A DNA stretch of 64,000 nt from Blattamonas nauphoetae (lineage: Eukaryota > Preaxostyla > Oxymonadida), in assembly GCA_033064195.1 (NCBI GenBank), contig JARBJD010000183.1, positions 85,387-149,386 on the forward strand, read 5' to 3'. Each line of letters opens with the position of its first letter. Within the stretch, counting starts at the first letter, position 1. This document shows positions 1 to 8,726 of the stretch, piece after piece. Made by a program: the position numbers and the translations under genes. The notes beneath the pieces were generated by a model. The model did not search any database, was not told the DNA's origin, and saw only the letters and a program-made list of their open reading frames with translations.

Positions 1-378
1 GATGTTCTTGAACAATTGAATAAAGTCGAAATTGTGCAGTATCAGTTCAACACATTCGACTCGAAGATCAGCAAAGTCACAAAGCAAATAGAGAATGAAA
101 CCAATGAAGAACACTTGAAGAACTGCAAAGAGAAATGTGAATGCTTGAAGAAGGAAAGTGAGAAGAAACACATTGGTGTGATTGCACAACAGATCCAAGA
201 GATATTCCCTGAGGTCGTGAATGATTCCAATCCAGATTGTCTTCAAGTTGACTACGCAGAACTCTCTTGCTTCTGTATTAAAGCCATTCAGGAATTATGC
301 TCAATTGTCGGACAACAACAGACACTCATCAATGAACTGATCCAAAAATATAATTCACGAACTAATATTCCAACATGA
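1..378 (+). CDS. C-terminal part of a protein ending in an S74-type intramolecular chaperone domain
   Basis: The frame is open to the left edge, so this is the 3' end of a longer gene. The visible 125 residues are charged and helical at first, then contain HIGVIAQQIQEIFPEVV and LQVDYAEL, followed by an alpha-helical end. That pattern (GVIAQE-like, then PEVV, then YxxL) is the signature of the peptidase S74 / endosialidase chaperone domain, which trimerises viral fibres and tail spikes and then usually cuts itself off. In this setting the natural reading is a host-recognition fibre or other trimeric virion protein of the element. It converges with the next gene, overlapping by 17 bp. The internal TTG at position 16 is not a likely start. 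Domain call is from motif memory. Confidence 0.7.
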   Translation, partial: DVLEQLNKVEIVQYQFNTFDSKISKVTKQIENETNEEHLKNCKEKCECLKKESEKKHIGVIAQQIQEIFPEVVNDSNPDCLQVDYAELSCFCIKAIQELCSIVGQQQTLINELIQKYNSRTNIPT

Positions 379-772
379 GATCAACCAGAAATTCATAATA
401 CTCCTTGATTATTTTTCCATTGATTGTCTCTGATGTTTCCATCTCGATTGATTCACCAGAACTGTCTTTGAACCAGATCTTCACAATGGATTGTCGAGTG
501 CTTAATTCCCACTTCTTTCGCTTCGCAATCTGTTCGTTGCAGAAAGCAACAAATGAGTCATTGAATGCATCAGTCTGGATCCAATCACCGTGGATTGTAA
601 TGTGCTGAGGAATGTCTTTTGAGATGACAGTTGAGTTACCATTTATTTCTTCCCTCACATGGATGAGTTTACAGTCGAGGAAGTGAACATATTTTTGGTT
701 TCTGGAATTGGTAAAATCAGGAGGGAGTTGAGCAGTGTGAGAATTCTGAATTGAGAAATATCGCTTCACCAT
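362..772 (-). CDS. Small Polinton protein of unknown function
   Basis: A 136-residue ORF with no motif I recognise. It is rich in beta-prone and charged residues, with no signal peptide or membrane segment, and could be a small virion or accessory protein. Support for it being real is its own T-rich upstream box (complement of aaaaataaaa at 786-795), tight packing 31 bp downstream of the first capsid-type gene, and convergent overlap with the S74 gene. The function is unknown. Confidence 0.6.
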   Translation of the reverse strand: MVKRYFSIQNSHTAQLPPDFTNSRNQKYVHFLDCKLIHVREEINGNSTVISKDIPQHITIHGDWIQTDAFNDSFVAFCNEQIAKRKKWELSTRQSIVKIWFKDSSGESIEMETSETINGKIIKEYYEFLVDLMLEY

Positions 773-803
773 TTGTGATTTCTACAAAAATAAAATATTC
801 AAT

Positions 804-2498
804 TTAATACCCTCTCTTCACTTCTTCATACGCTTCTTGGAGTCGACGATCAAGTACATATCGCACTCGTGGTTGTCCATTCTCAATCCAGAACAGCCAG
901 TATGTAGCCTGATGCAATGCCAATATTGGTGGAGGAGGTCCTTCTGGAGTTGATGTGAAATATGGATCGAGTTCACCCTGATTGATCGGTGTTCCTCTGA
1001 AGACAATATTCACTGATTCTGCTGTTGAAATTCCTTCTTCTCCACCAGCAATTTCACTTCGATCAGTTGGAACCATGAACGTGAAACTAGTAGCATCCGT
1101 TCCTGCTCTGGTTCTCTTGAACTCCTTTCCAAAACAGGTAGAATTGCGTGACATACAGATTGAATTCTCAAACTCTTCCGTCGCAGAACAACCGATAAAA
1201 TCACCATTCACCATCATCATTTGATAGAACTCTGGCGAGAGTGTTGACATCGGGAAATTGGGAAAGTTGGATCCAAGCATTTCAAATAAACCAACGTAGT
1301 GAGGATTTCTGAAGACTGTACATTCATTTGGTCTTTCAGGGAATAAGCACATAAGATTCATGAGATTGTTGAGTTTGATACTGATGTTTGATCTCACTCC
1401 CATTGCTGTTGCTTGTGATTGAAATGATTGAGTATCTATTCTTTCAGCTTTCAGGACATACAGAGTCTTTGAATATGTGTTGAAGAGTGACTGCTTCGTT
1501 GCATCAGTGATTTGATATCCGTAACAAATCGAAGACACTGTATCTATCGAAGATGAAAGAACAGTGGCTGTGAAGGATTTGGTTTTGATATATGAAATGT
1601 AAAATGAATTCACAGAAGGCATTATATTGTCATCGAATTGAAGTATTGGATTACCAATTTGTGTAAATTCCTGTGTCAAATTTGAGTATTCTCCATCGAA
1701 CATGAGACTCATTTGCCCTTCTGGTGCGAGACGAGGCTCATCTTTATCTGGATATCGATCTTTCATCATCTCAAGTGTTTTTCTTACAACAGTTGAAGTT
1801 CGAATGGGACAATACACAAGTGAATCAGTTGTCAAGTGAAATCGTAAACGTAAATTACCAAAAATCGAATTTGGATACTGATCAAAGGTACTCAGTGGAA
1901 GGAGATTCACAAACGGAATTACCAGTGGAATCGTTGCAGTGAATGTTTTTTTCATCCCAGTGAGTGTTGGAACATAGTAGAATCCACACACACTTGGATC
2001 CATTCTCTGAACATTTTCCCACAGACTGTAACAATGCTTCATGTTGTTTTTTTCTTCATACGACTTGAAAGTGTGATACAGAAATGATTCGTGAACATGA
2101 TTATTCTGGAGTGTATTGTCAATAATGTTTCCTTTACTGTCAACCAGTCTCATGTCTCGAATGGCATCTGATGATGATTTGTAACCGTAGAACATTCCGT
2201 ACAATCCAGCTGACTCTGAAGCATCCGCATCTGATGGATATGTATATGGAACAGTAATCGTTAGATCGATACGCAAATGACTCTTCGCAAACTCAGTTAC
2301 ATCATGACCATCATAGCACAGTGGAACTTCAATCTCATCTCCGATTCTGCATGGCGTTGGAGGATTTGTTGGATGCACTTCTTGGATTGAGTAGATGTGA
2401 GGTTCTGAATCCCATTGTTTTGGCAAGTATGATTGCACTTCGATTTGCTCAATTAATGTCGATGTTGGTTTTGATTGATTAGATCTGAAACTTCTCAT
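804..2498 (-). CDS. Capsid-type protein, shorter paralogue (probable double-jelly-roll family)
   Basis: This 564-residue protein is homologous to the neighbouring 622-residue one. Shared landmarks are KHC followed by a W/N motif (residues 154-162), a GFYYVP-like strand start, FGNLRLRF at about 213-220, and a C-terminal block of PILA, TYW, NGxPxVxY. Size, gene position next to the packaging and integrase genes, and beta-rich, Asn/Ser/Thr-rich composition fit the major capsid proteins of Polintons, which are built from two jelly rolls. No capsid signature can be proven by eye, so family assignment is inference. The start at ATG 2498 is supported by a T-rich box (complement at 2505-2517) only six bases upstream. 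It lies 48 bp downstream of its paralogue in the same direction, suggesting tandem duplication and specialisation. Confidence 0.7.
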   Translation of the reverse strand: MRSFRSNQSKPTSTLIEQIEVQSYLPKQWDSEPHIYSIQEVHPTNPPTPCRIGDEIEVPLCYDGHDVTEFAKSHLRIDLTITVPYTYPSDADASESAGLYGMFYGYKSSSDAIRDMRLVDSKGNIIDNTLQNNHVHESFLYHTFKSYEEKNNMKHCYSLWENVQRMDPSVCGFYYVPTLTGMKKTFTATIPLVIPFVNLLPLSTFDQYPNSIFGNLRLRFHLTTDSLVYCPIRTSTVVRKTLEMMKDRYPDKDEPRLAPEGQMSLMFDGEYSNLTQEFTQIGNPILQFDDNIMPSVNSFYISYIKTKSFTATVLSSSIDTVSSICYGYQITDATKQSLFNTYSKTLYVLKAERIDTQSFQSQATAMGVRSNISIKLNNLMNLMCLFPERPNECTVFRNPHYVGLFEMLGSNFPNFPMSTLSPEFYQMMMVNGDFIGCSATEEFENSICMSRNSTCFGKEFKRTRAGTDATSFTFMVPTDRSEIAGGEEGISTAESVNIVFRGTPINQGELDPYFTSTPEGPPPPILALHQATYWLFWIENGQPRVRYVLDRRLQEAYEEVKRGY

Positions 2499-2546
2499 TT
2501 ATAGAAAAATAAAAAAATACAATATCATTATTTTCTTTTAATGATT

Positions 2547-4415
2547 TCAATTTGGAATAATTCCTAAATCTTTGTGCAACGCTTTCAATGTGTGATTCGG
2601 ATAGTACTCAACTTTTGGTTCACCATTGCTGTATCGTAATACCCACCACGTTGTTGCAGTTGTGGCTAATATTGGTGCTGGAGGATGTGTAAATGTTGTC
2701 ATATCACCACCACTTTGACTCGGATTGTAGACATTGTAGTATGTGTCAAGATTACCTTGATAAATCGGATGTGATCTCAATGTGACTGCAGCATTCACAC
2801 CTCTGGAACTGATCGAATCATTGCAGTTCGTTGGACAACCACTACGTTGAGTTGGGAAGCACAGAAGGAAGTCAGTATTGTCATGAACTGGACGAACTCT
2901 TGTCATCGTTTCATTGGGATATGTTCCGTCACCAGTGAGTTTCTCTTCAACGAGAGAATCCGTTAGTGACCGCTCCAAATCATCTGGAACAGCTAGGTAC
3001 GAATCGAGATTGAGAGTTGATAATGCAAACTGATAGAAGCGAGCTCCAATAGTTGTCGTTGGTTGTTCTGGATAATACCTGTTTTGCAAAGTCACTTGGA
3101 TGTTCTTCTGCATTGGATTGTGGAAGCAAGTGACTTCATTGTCGTAATGACGAAAGAGGAGCATAATATCCTTTGCATTCACCACTACCATTTGCTGAGT
3201 ACAATCAATTCCTGTTGCCGTTGGCGTCTTCTGAAATGGATAGAATGAGATCTTTTCTGCTGGAATTGTTCCAGGACGATTTGTGTACATCTGCTTCAGA
3301 TTCTTTATCGCACCATCTTTCATTTTGTATCCAACACTCATGCAATACACATCATCAATCCGATAATTTGTGACGTTTAATGAGATGTACTGATCCACAT
3401 ATTCTGGTTCTGTTGTCACGACATTGGCTGTTGAGCAAACTATGTCTTTTGTTACTGTTGGTTGCTGAAATGATTGACCAATTTGAACAAAGTTCTTGGT
3501 GCATGAGGTTCTGAGATTGTTCAGAAAATATGGACGATGTTGAATACAATTGAGAATTGCTGCTTTAATCGTTGGTGCTGATGCTGTTCCAGTGACGAGT
3601 GATGATAGTGTATCTTTCAAATTGAGTTCAGGATTAACAGAACAACAAACAAACGCATCTTCATTCATGTGAACACTCAATTTCAAATCGCCAAAGAGAC
3701 ATTTTGGATAGTCAGTCATCCCTGAGAATATCAGAAGATCTTCAAGATTAATCGACACACGAATTGGCACATCAATAGTGTCTTGAAACACTCCTGTTCC
3801 GGACGTCGTTGTAAAATCCGAAAGTGGAATATAAACACCAGCAACCGATTCATCATGATTCCAAGCATTCTGCCAAGGTGTGTGACAATGTTTTCGATTC
3901 TCCAATTGACTCTTCGGTTTTATCATATTGTAGATGTGAGACTCCATTGAGACATCATTGTTTGTTGTGCTAATGATTCTCTGATTGTTGTGAAGAACAG
4001 TAAGGTCACGAAAGATTGATGCAGAATGCTTGAGTCCAACGAAGATGAAGATTCTCTCATTCATGTACGATCCAACCTTACCAGAAGTTGTTTGCCAATT
4101 ATTGACTTTCAGTGTCGCTGTCATTGTGAACGTGATAAACGAATCATCAATTTGACAAATGTCCTGATTACCAGTCAGTGGAATGATTATCTCTTGTCCT
4201 GTGTAGAATCGTGCATTCTCTGATGGTTTCAATTCCTGAATCGAAGTACTGTGTGCTCCATCATTCATGAGGTAATTAATGTGATGTTCGGACATCAGTT
4301 GCTGTTGAATTTGACCCATGTCATCTCTTGTGTATTCTATCCTTCCTGTGGTATTTCCAGTCAATGATGATGCTCCAGTTCTTTTGTTTGTCAGATGTGT
4401 TAAATGTGAGTTCAT
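2547..4415 (-). CDS. Capsid-type protein, longer paralogue (probable major capsid protein)
   Basis: A 622-residue beta-rich protein. It shares with the 564-residue gene the KHC motif (residues 175-177), the strand FGDLKLSVHM (241-250), and a closely similar C-terminal block PILATTATTWWV plus NGEPKVEYYP. Length is right for a Polinton major capsid protein. An N-terminal extension of about 40 residues rich in Thr, Gly and Asn distinguishes it from the paralogue and could be a flexible scaffold-like arm. Start ATG 4415 is chosen because a T-rich box (complement at 4422-4434) sits just before it. Whether both paralogues form one mixed capsid, or one serves as a penton or minor protein, cannot be decided from sequence alone. 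Confidence 0.75.
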   Translation of the reverse strand: MNSHLTHLTNKRTGASSLTGNTTGRIEYTRDDMGQIQQQLMSEHHINYLMNDGAHSTSIQELKPSENARFYTGQEIIIPLTGNQDICQIDDSFITFTMTATLKVNNWQTTSGKVGSYMNERIFIFVGLKHSASIFRDLTVLHNNQRIISTTNNDVSMESHIYNMIKPKSQLENRKHCHTPWQNAWNHDESVAGVYIPLSDFTTTSGTGVFQDTIDVPIRVSINLEDLLIFSGMTDYPKCLFGDLKLSVHMNEDAFVCCSVNPELNLKDTLSSLVTGTASAPTIKAAILNCIQHRPYFLNNLRTSCTKNFVQIGQSFQQPTVTKDIVCSTANVVTTEPEYVDQYISLNVTNYRIDDVYCMSVGYKMKDGAIKNLKQMYTNRPGTIPAEKISFYPFQKTPTATGIDCTQQMVVVNAKDIMLLFRHYDNEVTCFHNPMQKNIQVTLQNRYYPEQPTTTIGARFYQFALSTLNLDSYLAVPDDLERSLTDSLVEEKLTGDGTYPNETMTRVRPVHDNTDFLLCFPTQRSGCPTNCNDSISSRGVNAAVTLRSHPIYQGNLDTYYNVYNPSQSGGDMTTFTHPPAPILATTATTWWVLRYSNGEPKVEYYPNHTLKALHKDLGIIPN

Positions 4416-4443
4416 TTTAACAAAAATAAAAAAACAATAATGC

Positions 4444-4746
4444 TTATTTCTTTTTCAGTTTCTTCTTCTTCGCTTTCGGCTTCAGCTTTTCTTCTAGCTT
4501 CAGTATTTCTCCTCTGAGCTTGTTCGCAACTGCTGTGTTTCCTTCATTGATTGCTTGCTCGTATTGTGCCATCTTTTCTGCGTGGATTTGCTGATCCGAT
4601 TTCACATCTGGTATCATTTCAATTCCTGTCTGTGCTACCTTTGAAATCAGAGGCCCTACAAATGGAATGAGATTCAGAAATGGAGCTCCAACTCTGAGTA
4701 TGTTTTTGCCAACTGCTGCTAATTTTGACAACCAACCTGGTGCCAT
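4444..4746 (-). CDS. Small basic protein with amphipathic N-terminus (minor virion protein candidate)
   Basis: I start this gene at ATG 4746 rather than at an upstream in-frame codon at 4884, because the T-rich box (complement at 4753-4762) lies directly before 4746 and the product then begins MAPGWLSKL, matching MAPGSFNKL of the next gene. The roughly 100-residue product has an amphipathic, Gly/Pro-containing hydrophobic N-terminal half (about residues 5-45), a helical middle, and a Lys-rich tail ending KAKKKKLKKK. This layout recalls the small membrane-active or DNA-condensing minor proteins of adenovirus-like capsids (pVI/pX type). That is an analogy, not a demonstrated homology. Confidence 0.6.
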   Translation of the reverse strand: MAPGWLSKLAAVGKNILRVGAPFLNLIPFVGPLISKVAQTGIEMIPDVKSDQQIHAEKMAQYEQAINEGNTAVANKLRGEILKLEEKLKPKAKKKKLKKK

Positions 4747-5407
4747 TTTAGGAAAATAAAAATATTCGAATACTAGTGAATTATTATCCTTTGAATTGAA
4801 TTTTGGAATTTGACGAGAGTGGCAAATCGTCATTGGCAGGGTTTGGATCGGGTCCTCACCTGACTCACCCTCAAAAGACCTCACCTCTATTCTAATTTAT
4901 GTTTTTGGTTTAATTTTCACGAGGATTCTCATTTCATGAAAAATTGATTATAGATTGAACAAAATGTCTAAATATGAGATGGATAGTGGAAAAAAATGAG
5001 GTGCTGTTTTTCGCTTCGATTATCTCAATAAGCTCTATCAAGGAGAAATTTCCTCTTTTTTTTCATTAAATGGATTCGAGAAGCTCATTTCACATCTAAA
5101 ATCAAATTGAAAGTCTCGTTGGATCACTCGATGGAAAAACTGAGAATTGATCCAACCCACCAACTTTTATGTCATCTGGATCAAGTGACAATTTCTGTGT
5201 TTTTTGCGAAAAAAAGAGAAATTCAACTGTGTCCGGTGAAATTGAAGGAAATTTAAGGTGCGAAATGGTGTCGGAGAGTCGTGATGTGGTCGATGATCTC
5301 ACTTTTTTCACATTTGAGTGTCCTAATTTGGACACCAGGAGACCTCACCTCCAAAATGGGGAGGTGAGGTCTTTTAACCTCACGTTCTCGTGTAAAGTGT
5401 CAGACAA
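4747..5407. other. Non-coding gap inside the element with repeated GAGGTGAGGTC motifs
   Basis: No convincing gene lies in this 660-bp stretch; the plus-strand frame at 5169-5504 runs antisense into the next gene and lacks an element-type start box. It does hold two groups of CCTCACCT-type motifs, at about 4852-4887 and 5340-5395, the second forming a long hairpin. A regulatory or replication role is possible but unproven. Confidence 0.45.
5340..5372. repeat. Perfect 13-bp stem hairpin
   Basis: The arm at 5340-5352 (agacctcacctcc) is the exact reverse complement of 5360-5372, leaving a 7-base loop. The same GACCTCACCT core recurs at about 4879-4887 and in part at 5377-5384. It sits 36 bp beyond the 3' end of the small MAPGS gene, so it could act as a terminator, but the core's recurrence next to the other MAPG gene suggests a recognised site. 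Confidence 0.6.
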
Positions 5408-5683
5408 CTATAAACCCTGGTCATTGGAGTATCGTCCATTTCGAGGTGGTTCGTACTCAATCATCTGTGGTTTTTGTGGACGATTGATCACCTTATTTTG
5501 TTGATAAACGTCCATCATTCCTCCTAATCCATTGAGTATTCCACCCGCGGTTTGTCCAAATTTACTGTTCGTTTGAGAGAGTAATCCACCACCGACTTGA
5601 AGTAATGTTGGAGCTAGAGGTTTGATGAATTGAAAGAATTGCTTGCCGATATTTTTGAGTTTGTTGAAACTTCCTGGTGCCAT
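5408..5683 (-). CDS. Second small MAPG-type virion protein candidate
   Basis: A 91-residue product starting MAPGSFNKLKNIGKQFF, clearly similar in its first 15 residues to the product of 4444-4746 (both MAPG, aromatic or hydrophobic residue, then K-L and a GK pair). The middle is Gly-rich and weakly hydrophobic (LLQVGGGLLSQ, then GGILNGLGGMM), and the tail is polar with Pro and Arg. No full transmembrane segment. The pair probably arose by duplication. Its start has one of the clearest T-rich boxes in the element (complement at 5690-5701). Function inferred only from position and composition. Confidence 0.6.
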   Translation of the reverse strand: MAPGSFNKLKNIGKQFFQFIKPLAPTLLQVGGGLLSQTNSKFGQTAGGILNGLGGMMDVYQQNKVINRPQKPQMIEYEPPRNGRYSNDQGL

Positions 5684-5701
5684 TTATAGAAAAATAAAAA
5701 A
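5684..5701 (-). promoter_or_regulatory. T-rich ATTT start-proximal box, best example of an element-wide motif
   Basis: Read on the minus strand, TTTTTTATTTTTCTATAA leads straight into the ATG at 5683. Similar boxes, given as plus-strand positions of the complementary A-rich core, occur at 786-795, 2505-2517, 4422-4434, 4753-4762, 6350-6360, 7361-7370, 8635-8644 and 10707-10715, with weaker forms before 15115, 15548 and 17839. They lie 5-15 bases from the start codon, implying very short leaders and a single class of promoter. Host genes in the window lack it. Confidence 0.65.
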
Positions 5702-5754
5702 TACAATTCATTTATAATTTTAGCAAGGAAAAAATCTCAGAAGAGATTTCTGCC

Positions 5755-6342
5755 CTAACGGGGTATTGCTTTCGTCAGAGAAATGCCATAATTGAGAATT
5801 GTGTTGTATGCTTCATTGTAGGCAATACTCATGTCTTTTCCACCAACAAGGATCTTGAAAATGGTTCGAAAGATTGGTAGTTTATTCAGACATAGGCACT
5901 TGTCAGACAAATCATCCAGTTCGATCACCACATCATTGATTCCAGTGAGTGTAGCAATCAGTGCACATAAATCACTTTGGTTTGTGATCAGTTTCTTCGA
6001 AGGTTCAATGAGATTATTCAGTAGTTTCTTTTCACAAGCGAAAGCATTCTTGTAGACGAGCAGTAGTTGATCTTTGAATGCTGAAATGTTGGATGTATAT
6101 TCTCGAAGCGGAATTGAACGGCTTTGAATTGGTGCTGATGGATATGTCTCCAATGGTGGATCATAAACACCTGGAACATTCTCGAGTTCAACATTCGCGC
6201 ATTGTTCATTGCGATCTTCGAGTTTCGATCTTCCGGAATTGGATCCTTTATTATCGATGATGACATTGTTGGTGATTGATGTTGGTACTGAAGAAGAACT
6301 TGTGTGTTTTGTAAATTGACAACTTAGAATTGGTTGCATCAC
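5755..6342 (-). CDS. Polinton protein of unknown function
   Basis: A 195-residue protein. The first 90 residues are low-complexity (Ser, Asn, Pro) and contain PxxYPSAP-like proline motifs reminiscent of viral late-domain or linker regions; the second half is hydrophobic-helical with two Cys near KCLCLNKL. No family recognised. An A-rich core at 6350-6360 supports the start at 6342. Its place between the small virion-like genes and a basic protein suggests a structural or assembly role, which is inference. Confidence 0.55.
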   Translation of the reverse strand: MMQPILSCQFTKHTSSSSVPTSITNNVIIDNKGSNSGRSKLEDRNEQCANVELENVPGVYDPPLETYPSAPIQSRSIPLREYTSNISAFKDQLLLVYKNAFACEKKLLNNLIEPSKKLITNQSDLCALIATLTGINDVVIELDDLSDKCLCLNKLPIFRTIFKILVGGKDMSIAYNEAYNTILNYGISLTKAIPR

Positions 6343-6382
6343 TTTCTATAAAAATAAAAAATATATATTAATGTTTTTAAAT

Positions 6383-7345
6383 TCACATTTCTGCTCGATC
6401 TATAGCTCCCATTCCAGAACTGTCCAACTGTGCGAATCGATAATACCCAGGCATTTCAGATTGGTATTGATCGATATTATCATCTGTGACTGTTTTGAAT
6501 GCTTTGGCTTTCAGTTTATTAACTTCTGTTGATATGTGAGTTGAATAGCGAGTACAGTATTCCGATAAATACGTTGTATCTTGAGTGATCATTTGGAGAA
6601 ACACTGGATAAATCTGATCCTTGAAGGCTTTCTTTTGTTTCATACTGGGATTGTAGTCCTGAACATGATCATGAAGCCATTGATCCCACATCAGTGATGC
6701 AATCTGTGATTGAATTGAATTGAACACCATATTGTCTAACACATTCTTGCTGGGATCAGCTGGATTGCTTCGATTTGCACGAGTTATTCCCAATGTGTCT
6801 GTCATGTGTTCACCAACAGCTCTCTTCATTATTGCATATGGTTGTTGAGATCGTTTGGTCTTCATCTCTTCATAGCTGATGTCTCGATAATTGGTTGGCA
6901 AATCGTATGTTCCATTTTTGAGGAAATTCCGATGTACAGCTTTGATTCTCCTTCCATTCTCTTGATTGAATGATGTGTATGGTTTCAGTCTTCGCATGTC
7001 TGGTGTTGGATTCATCGCATAGTATGTCTCTTTGACTGGTCTGCTGTTGTATGGAGTTAGCATGGCACCATTGACTGCAATCAGATCTCCAGTTTCATTA
7101 TCGTAGACCATCACATCAGGAACTTGTCCATATTGTTCTACTTTCGCAGTCCAATTTCGTCCAGTTCTCGTAATATACTCACGAGCTGATGGAAGACTAC
7201 ACAGAGCATCATTGCGTCTGGTTTGAATATCATCGTCGGCATAGATACGTTTCAATGCTGCTTGAGTCTCTGCTGCGTATCTCATTCTTGGTTTCTTCGC
7301 TTGTGCTTTTCTTTGTGGTTGAACGTACACTATCTTTTGTGACAT
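6383..7345 (-). CDS. Basic Polinton protein, possible minor capsid or core protein
   Basis: A 320-residue protein with a Lys/Arg-rich N-terminus (about residues 10-40), a central stretch with many Arg, Tyr and Asn, and a helical C-terminal third (LKAKAFK). No catalytic motif or membrane segment is visible. The length is close to that of the single-jelly-roll minor capsid protein of Polintons, but I see no signature proving it, and a DNA-binding core protein is equally possible. It is transcribed divergently from the packaging ATPase gene, the two starts being 61 bp apart, so that gap must hold both promoters. Confidence 0.55.
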   Translation of the reverse strand: MSQKIVYVQPQRKAQAKKPRMRYAAETQAALKRIYADDDIQTRRNDALCSLPSAREYITRTGRNWTAKVEQYGQVPDVMVYDNETGDLIAVNGAMLTPYNSRPVKETYYAMNPTPDMRRLKPYTSFNQENGRRIKAVHRNFLKNGTYDLPTNYRDISYEEMKTKRSQQPYAIMKRAVGEHMTDTLGITRANRSNPADPSKNVLDNMVFNSIQSQIASLMWDQWLHDHVQDYNPSMKQKKAFKDQIYPVFLQMITQDTTYLSEYCTRYSTHISTEVNKLKAKAFKTVTDDNIDQYQSEMPGYYRFAQLDSSGMGAIDRAEM

Positions 7346-7406
7346 TGTGTGTTTTCATACAAAATAAAAAAACCAAAAGTATATTTTAATTAGAGTTAAA
7401 TCACAA

Positions 7407-8288
7407 ATGAAGAAATCGAATATGGCTAAACCAGAGGTTTCGCGGAGGGTGGAACCCTTGTCTCTAACAGCATATGTGAATGCAAAATTGAGTGAAGCAT
7501 CTAGTAGGAATGTGTCTCATGAAGTGCAATCACAAATACATCCAGACTTAAATTTCAATCGCAATAGTGTCAATGTCCTCGTTGGAAACAGAGGAAGTGG
7601 AAAGACCTTCAATGCTCTTCGAGAAGTTGCCAAGCTCCAGAATGTTCAGGTTAGGAATGAACTCTTTCACTTGTTTGTCTTCGTCACTGACAAGAACATT
7701 GATCCGACTTTCGATAAATTCAAACCAATATTGAACGTTCCTTATGTGAAAGTCAAATACGATGAAGCACTTCCATTTCTGTTGGAACTCTCTGAATCGA
7801 AAGCTGCTTATGAAGAGATTATTGACAATCAGTGGCAAAACAGAATTACTGATGAATGCAGAGAGAATCTCTTTGACTCACTTTACATTGATGACTTCTC
7901 AGTGAAGAATCTCCAAACGATTATCCTTCTTGATGACTGTCGTAGAATCCTTGGGGAACGTAGAACATCCAAAAATAGAATGACAATGATGGACTTGTTA
8001 CTGGAGAATCGACAACCGAAATTCACATTCTTTCTGACGATGCATGAGCTCTTCAGTTTGTCAGCAGATATGAAGTCAAACATTGATTCAATGTGGATCT
8101 TTGGAGGATTCAACAAAGAACGAATCAGTCGAGTCTATCCTCAGTTGAACTCACCAATTGACATTCGACAATTCTGGAATGTCTACCAAAGGAAACAAAA
8201 ATGTGAAGCAGTCATTCTTCGATACAACACAGATGGAGTTGCACTGACTGAGATCAACAAAGATGGATTAATCAGAAGGGTCTGTTAA
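7407..8288 (+). CDS. DNA packaging ATPase of the A32/FtsK-HerA group
   Basis: This 293-residue ATPase would drive element DNA into capsids. Walker A is GNRGSGKT at residues 60-67, preceded by hydrophobic strand VNVLV; Walker B is IILLDD at 172-177, followed by Arg-rich CRRIL. Further on, FTFFLTMHELF resembles the strand carrying the sensor residue in this family. Length is typical of Polinton and virophage packaging ATPases. It is one of only two plus-strand genes visible in the element, and its 3' end overlaps the convergent next gene by about 20 bp. The ATG at 7407 is chosen because an AATCACAA leader precedes it, like the one in front of the gene starting at 772. Confidence 0.85.
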   Translation: MKKSNMAKPEVSRRVEPLSLTAYVNAKLSEASSRNVSHEVQSQIHPDLNFNRNSVNVLVGNRGSGKTFNALREVAKLQNVQVRNELFHLFVFVTDKNIDPTFDKFKPILNVPYVKVKYDEALPFLLELSESKAAYEEIIDNQWQNRITDECRENLFDSLYIDDFSVKNLQTIILLDDCRRILGERRTSKNRMTMMDLLLENRQPKFTFFLTMHELFSLSADMKSNIDSMWIFGGFNKERISRVYPQLNSPIDIRQFWNVYQRKQKCEAVILRYNTDGVALTEINKDGLIRRVC

Positions 8289-8627
8289 TTCTTGGATAAG
8301 GTTACCAATCGTCTCGTCAAAACTTCGAAGTCTCATGCTGAGAGTGTCTGTGAGCGTTCGAATTGATTCTTCAATGTCAGACAATCTTTGATCAATCGAG
8401 AGTGAATTTGGAGGAGTGGAAGCATCAACATATTGTTTCCTCAGTGCAATCTCACCTCTTATTTTTGTAATTCGATATCCATCAATTTGAATCATCCTAT
8501 TCAGTTTCTGAGTTGTGTACTCATTCAGTTCTTTTCTATTCTTCTCCAAGTATCTCTGAAAGTCGTGGATGTTTGTGAACTCCTTTTGTTCTGGATCAAA
8601 CGGTTCTAATATTTTCAGTGATGTCAT
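8268..8627 (-). CDS. Small coiled-coil Polinton protein
   Basis: A 119-residue, mostly helical protein with heptad-like stretches (IDQRLSDIEESIRTLTDTL) near its C-terminus, so probably oligomeric. No known domain. It overlaps the 3' end of the packaging ATPase and has a start-proximal A-rich core at 8635-8644. A conserved helical ORF next to the packaging gene would suit a packaging or assembly partner; this is inference. Confidence 0.55.
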   Translation of the reverse strand: MTSLKILEPFDPEQKEFTNIHDFQRYLEKNRKELNEYTTQKLNRMIQIDGYRITKIRGEIALRKQYVDASTPPNSLSIDQRLSDIEESIRTLTDTLSMRLRSFDETIGNLIQELTDPSD

Positions 8628-8726
8628 TTAAGTGAAATAAAAATATTTGAAACATTTTTGAAAACGAACAAAGTTCTCAGATCGAAGATCGCACTACGCC
8701 AAATTAAAGCGAACGAAGTTCTGAGG

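Noticed and set aside
5169-5504. Plus-strand frame of 111 codons in the element
   Set aside because: It crosses the hairpin, runs antisense into the small MAPGS gene and lacks the start-proximal T-rich box found at the element's genes.
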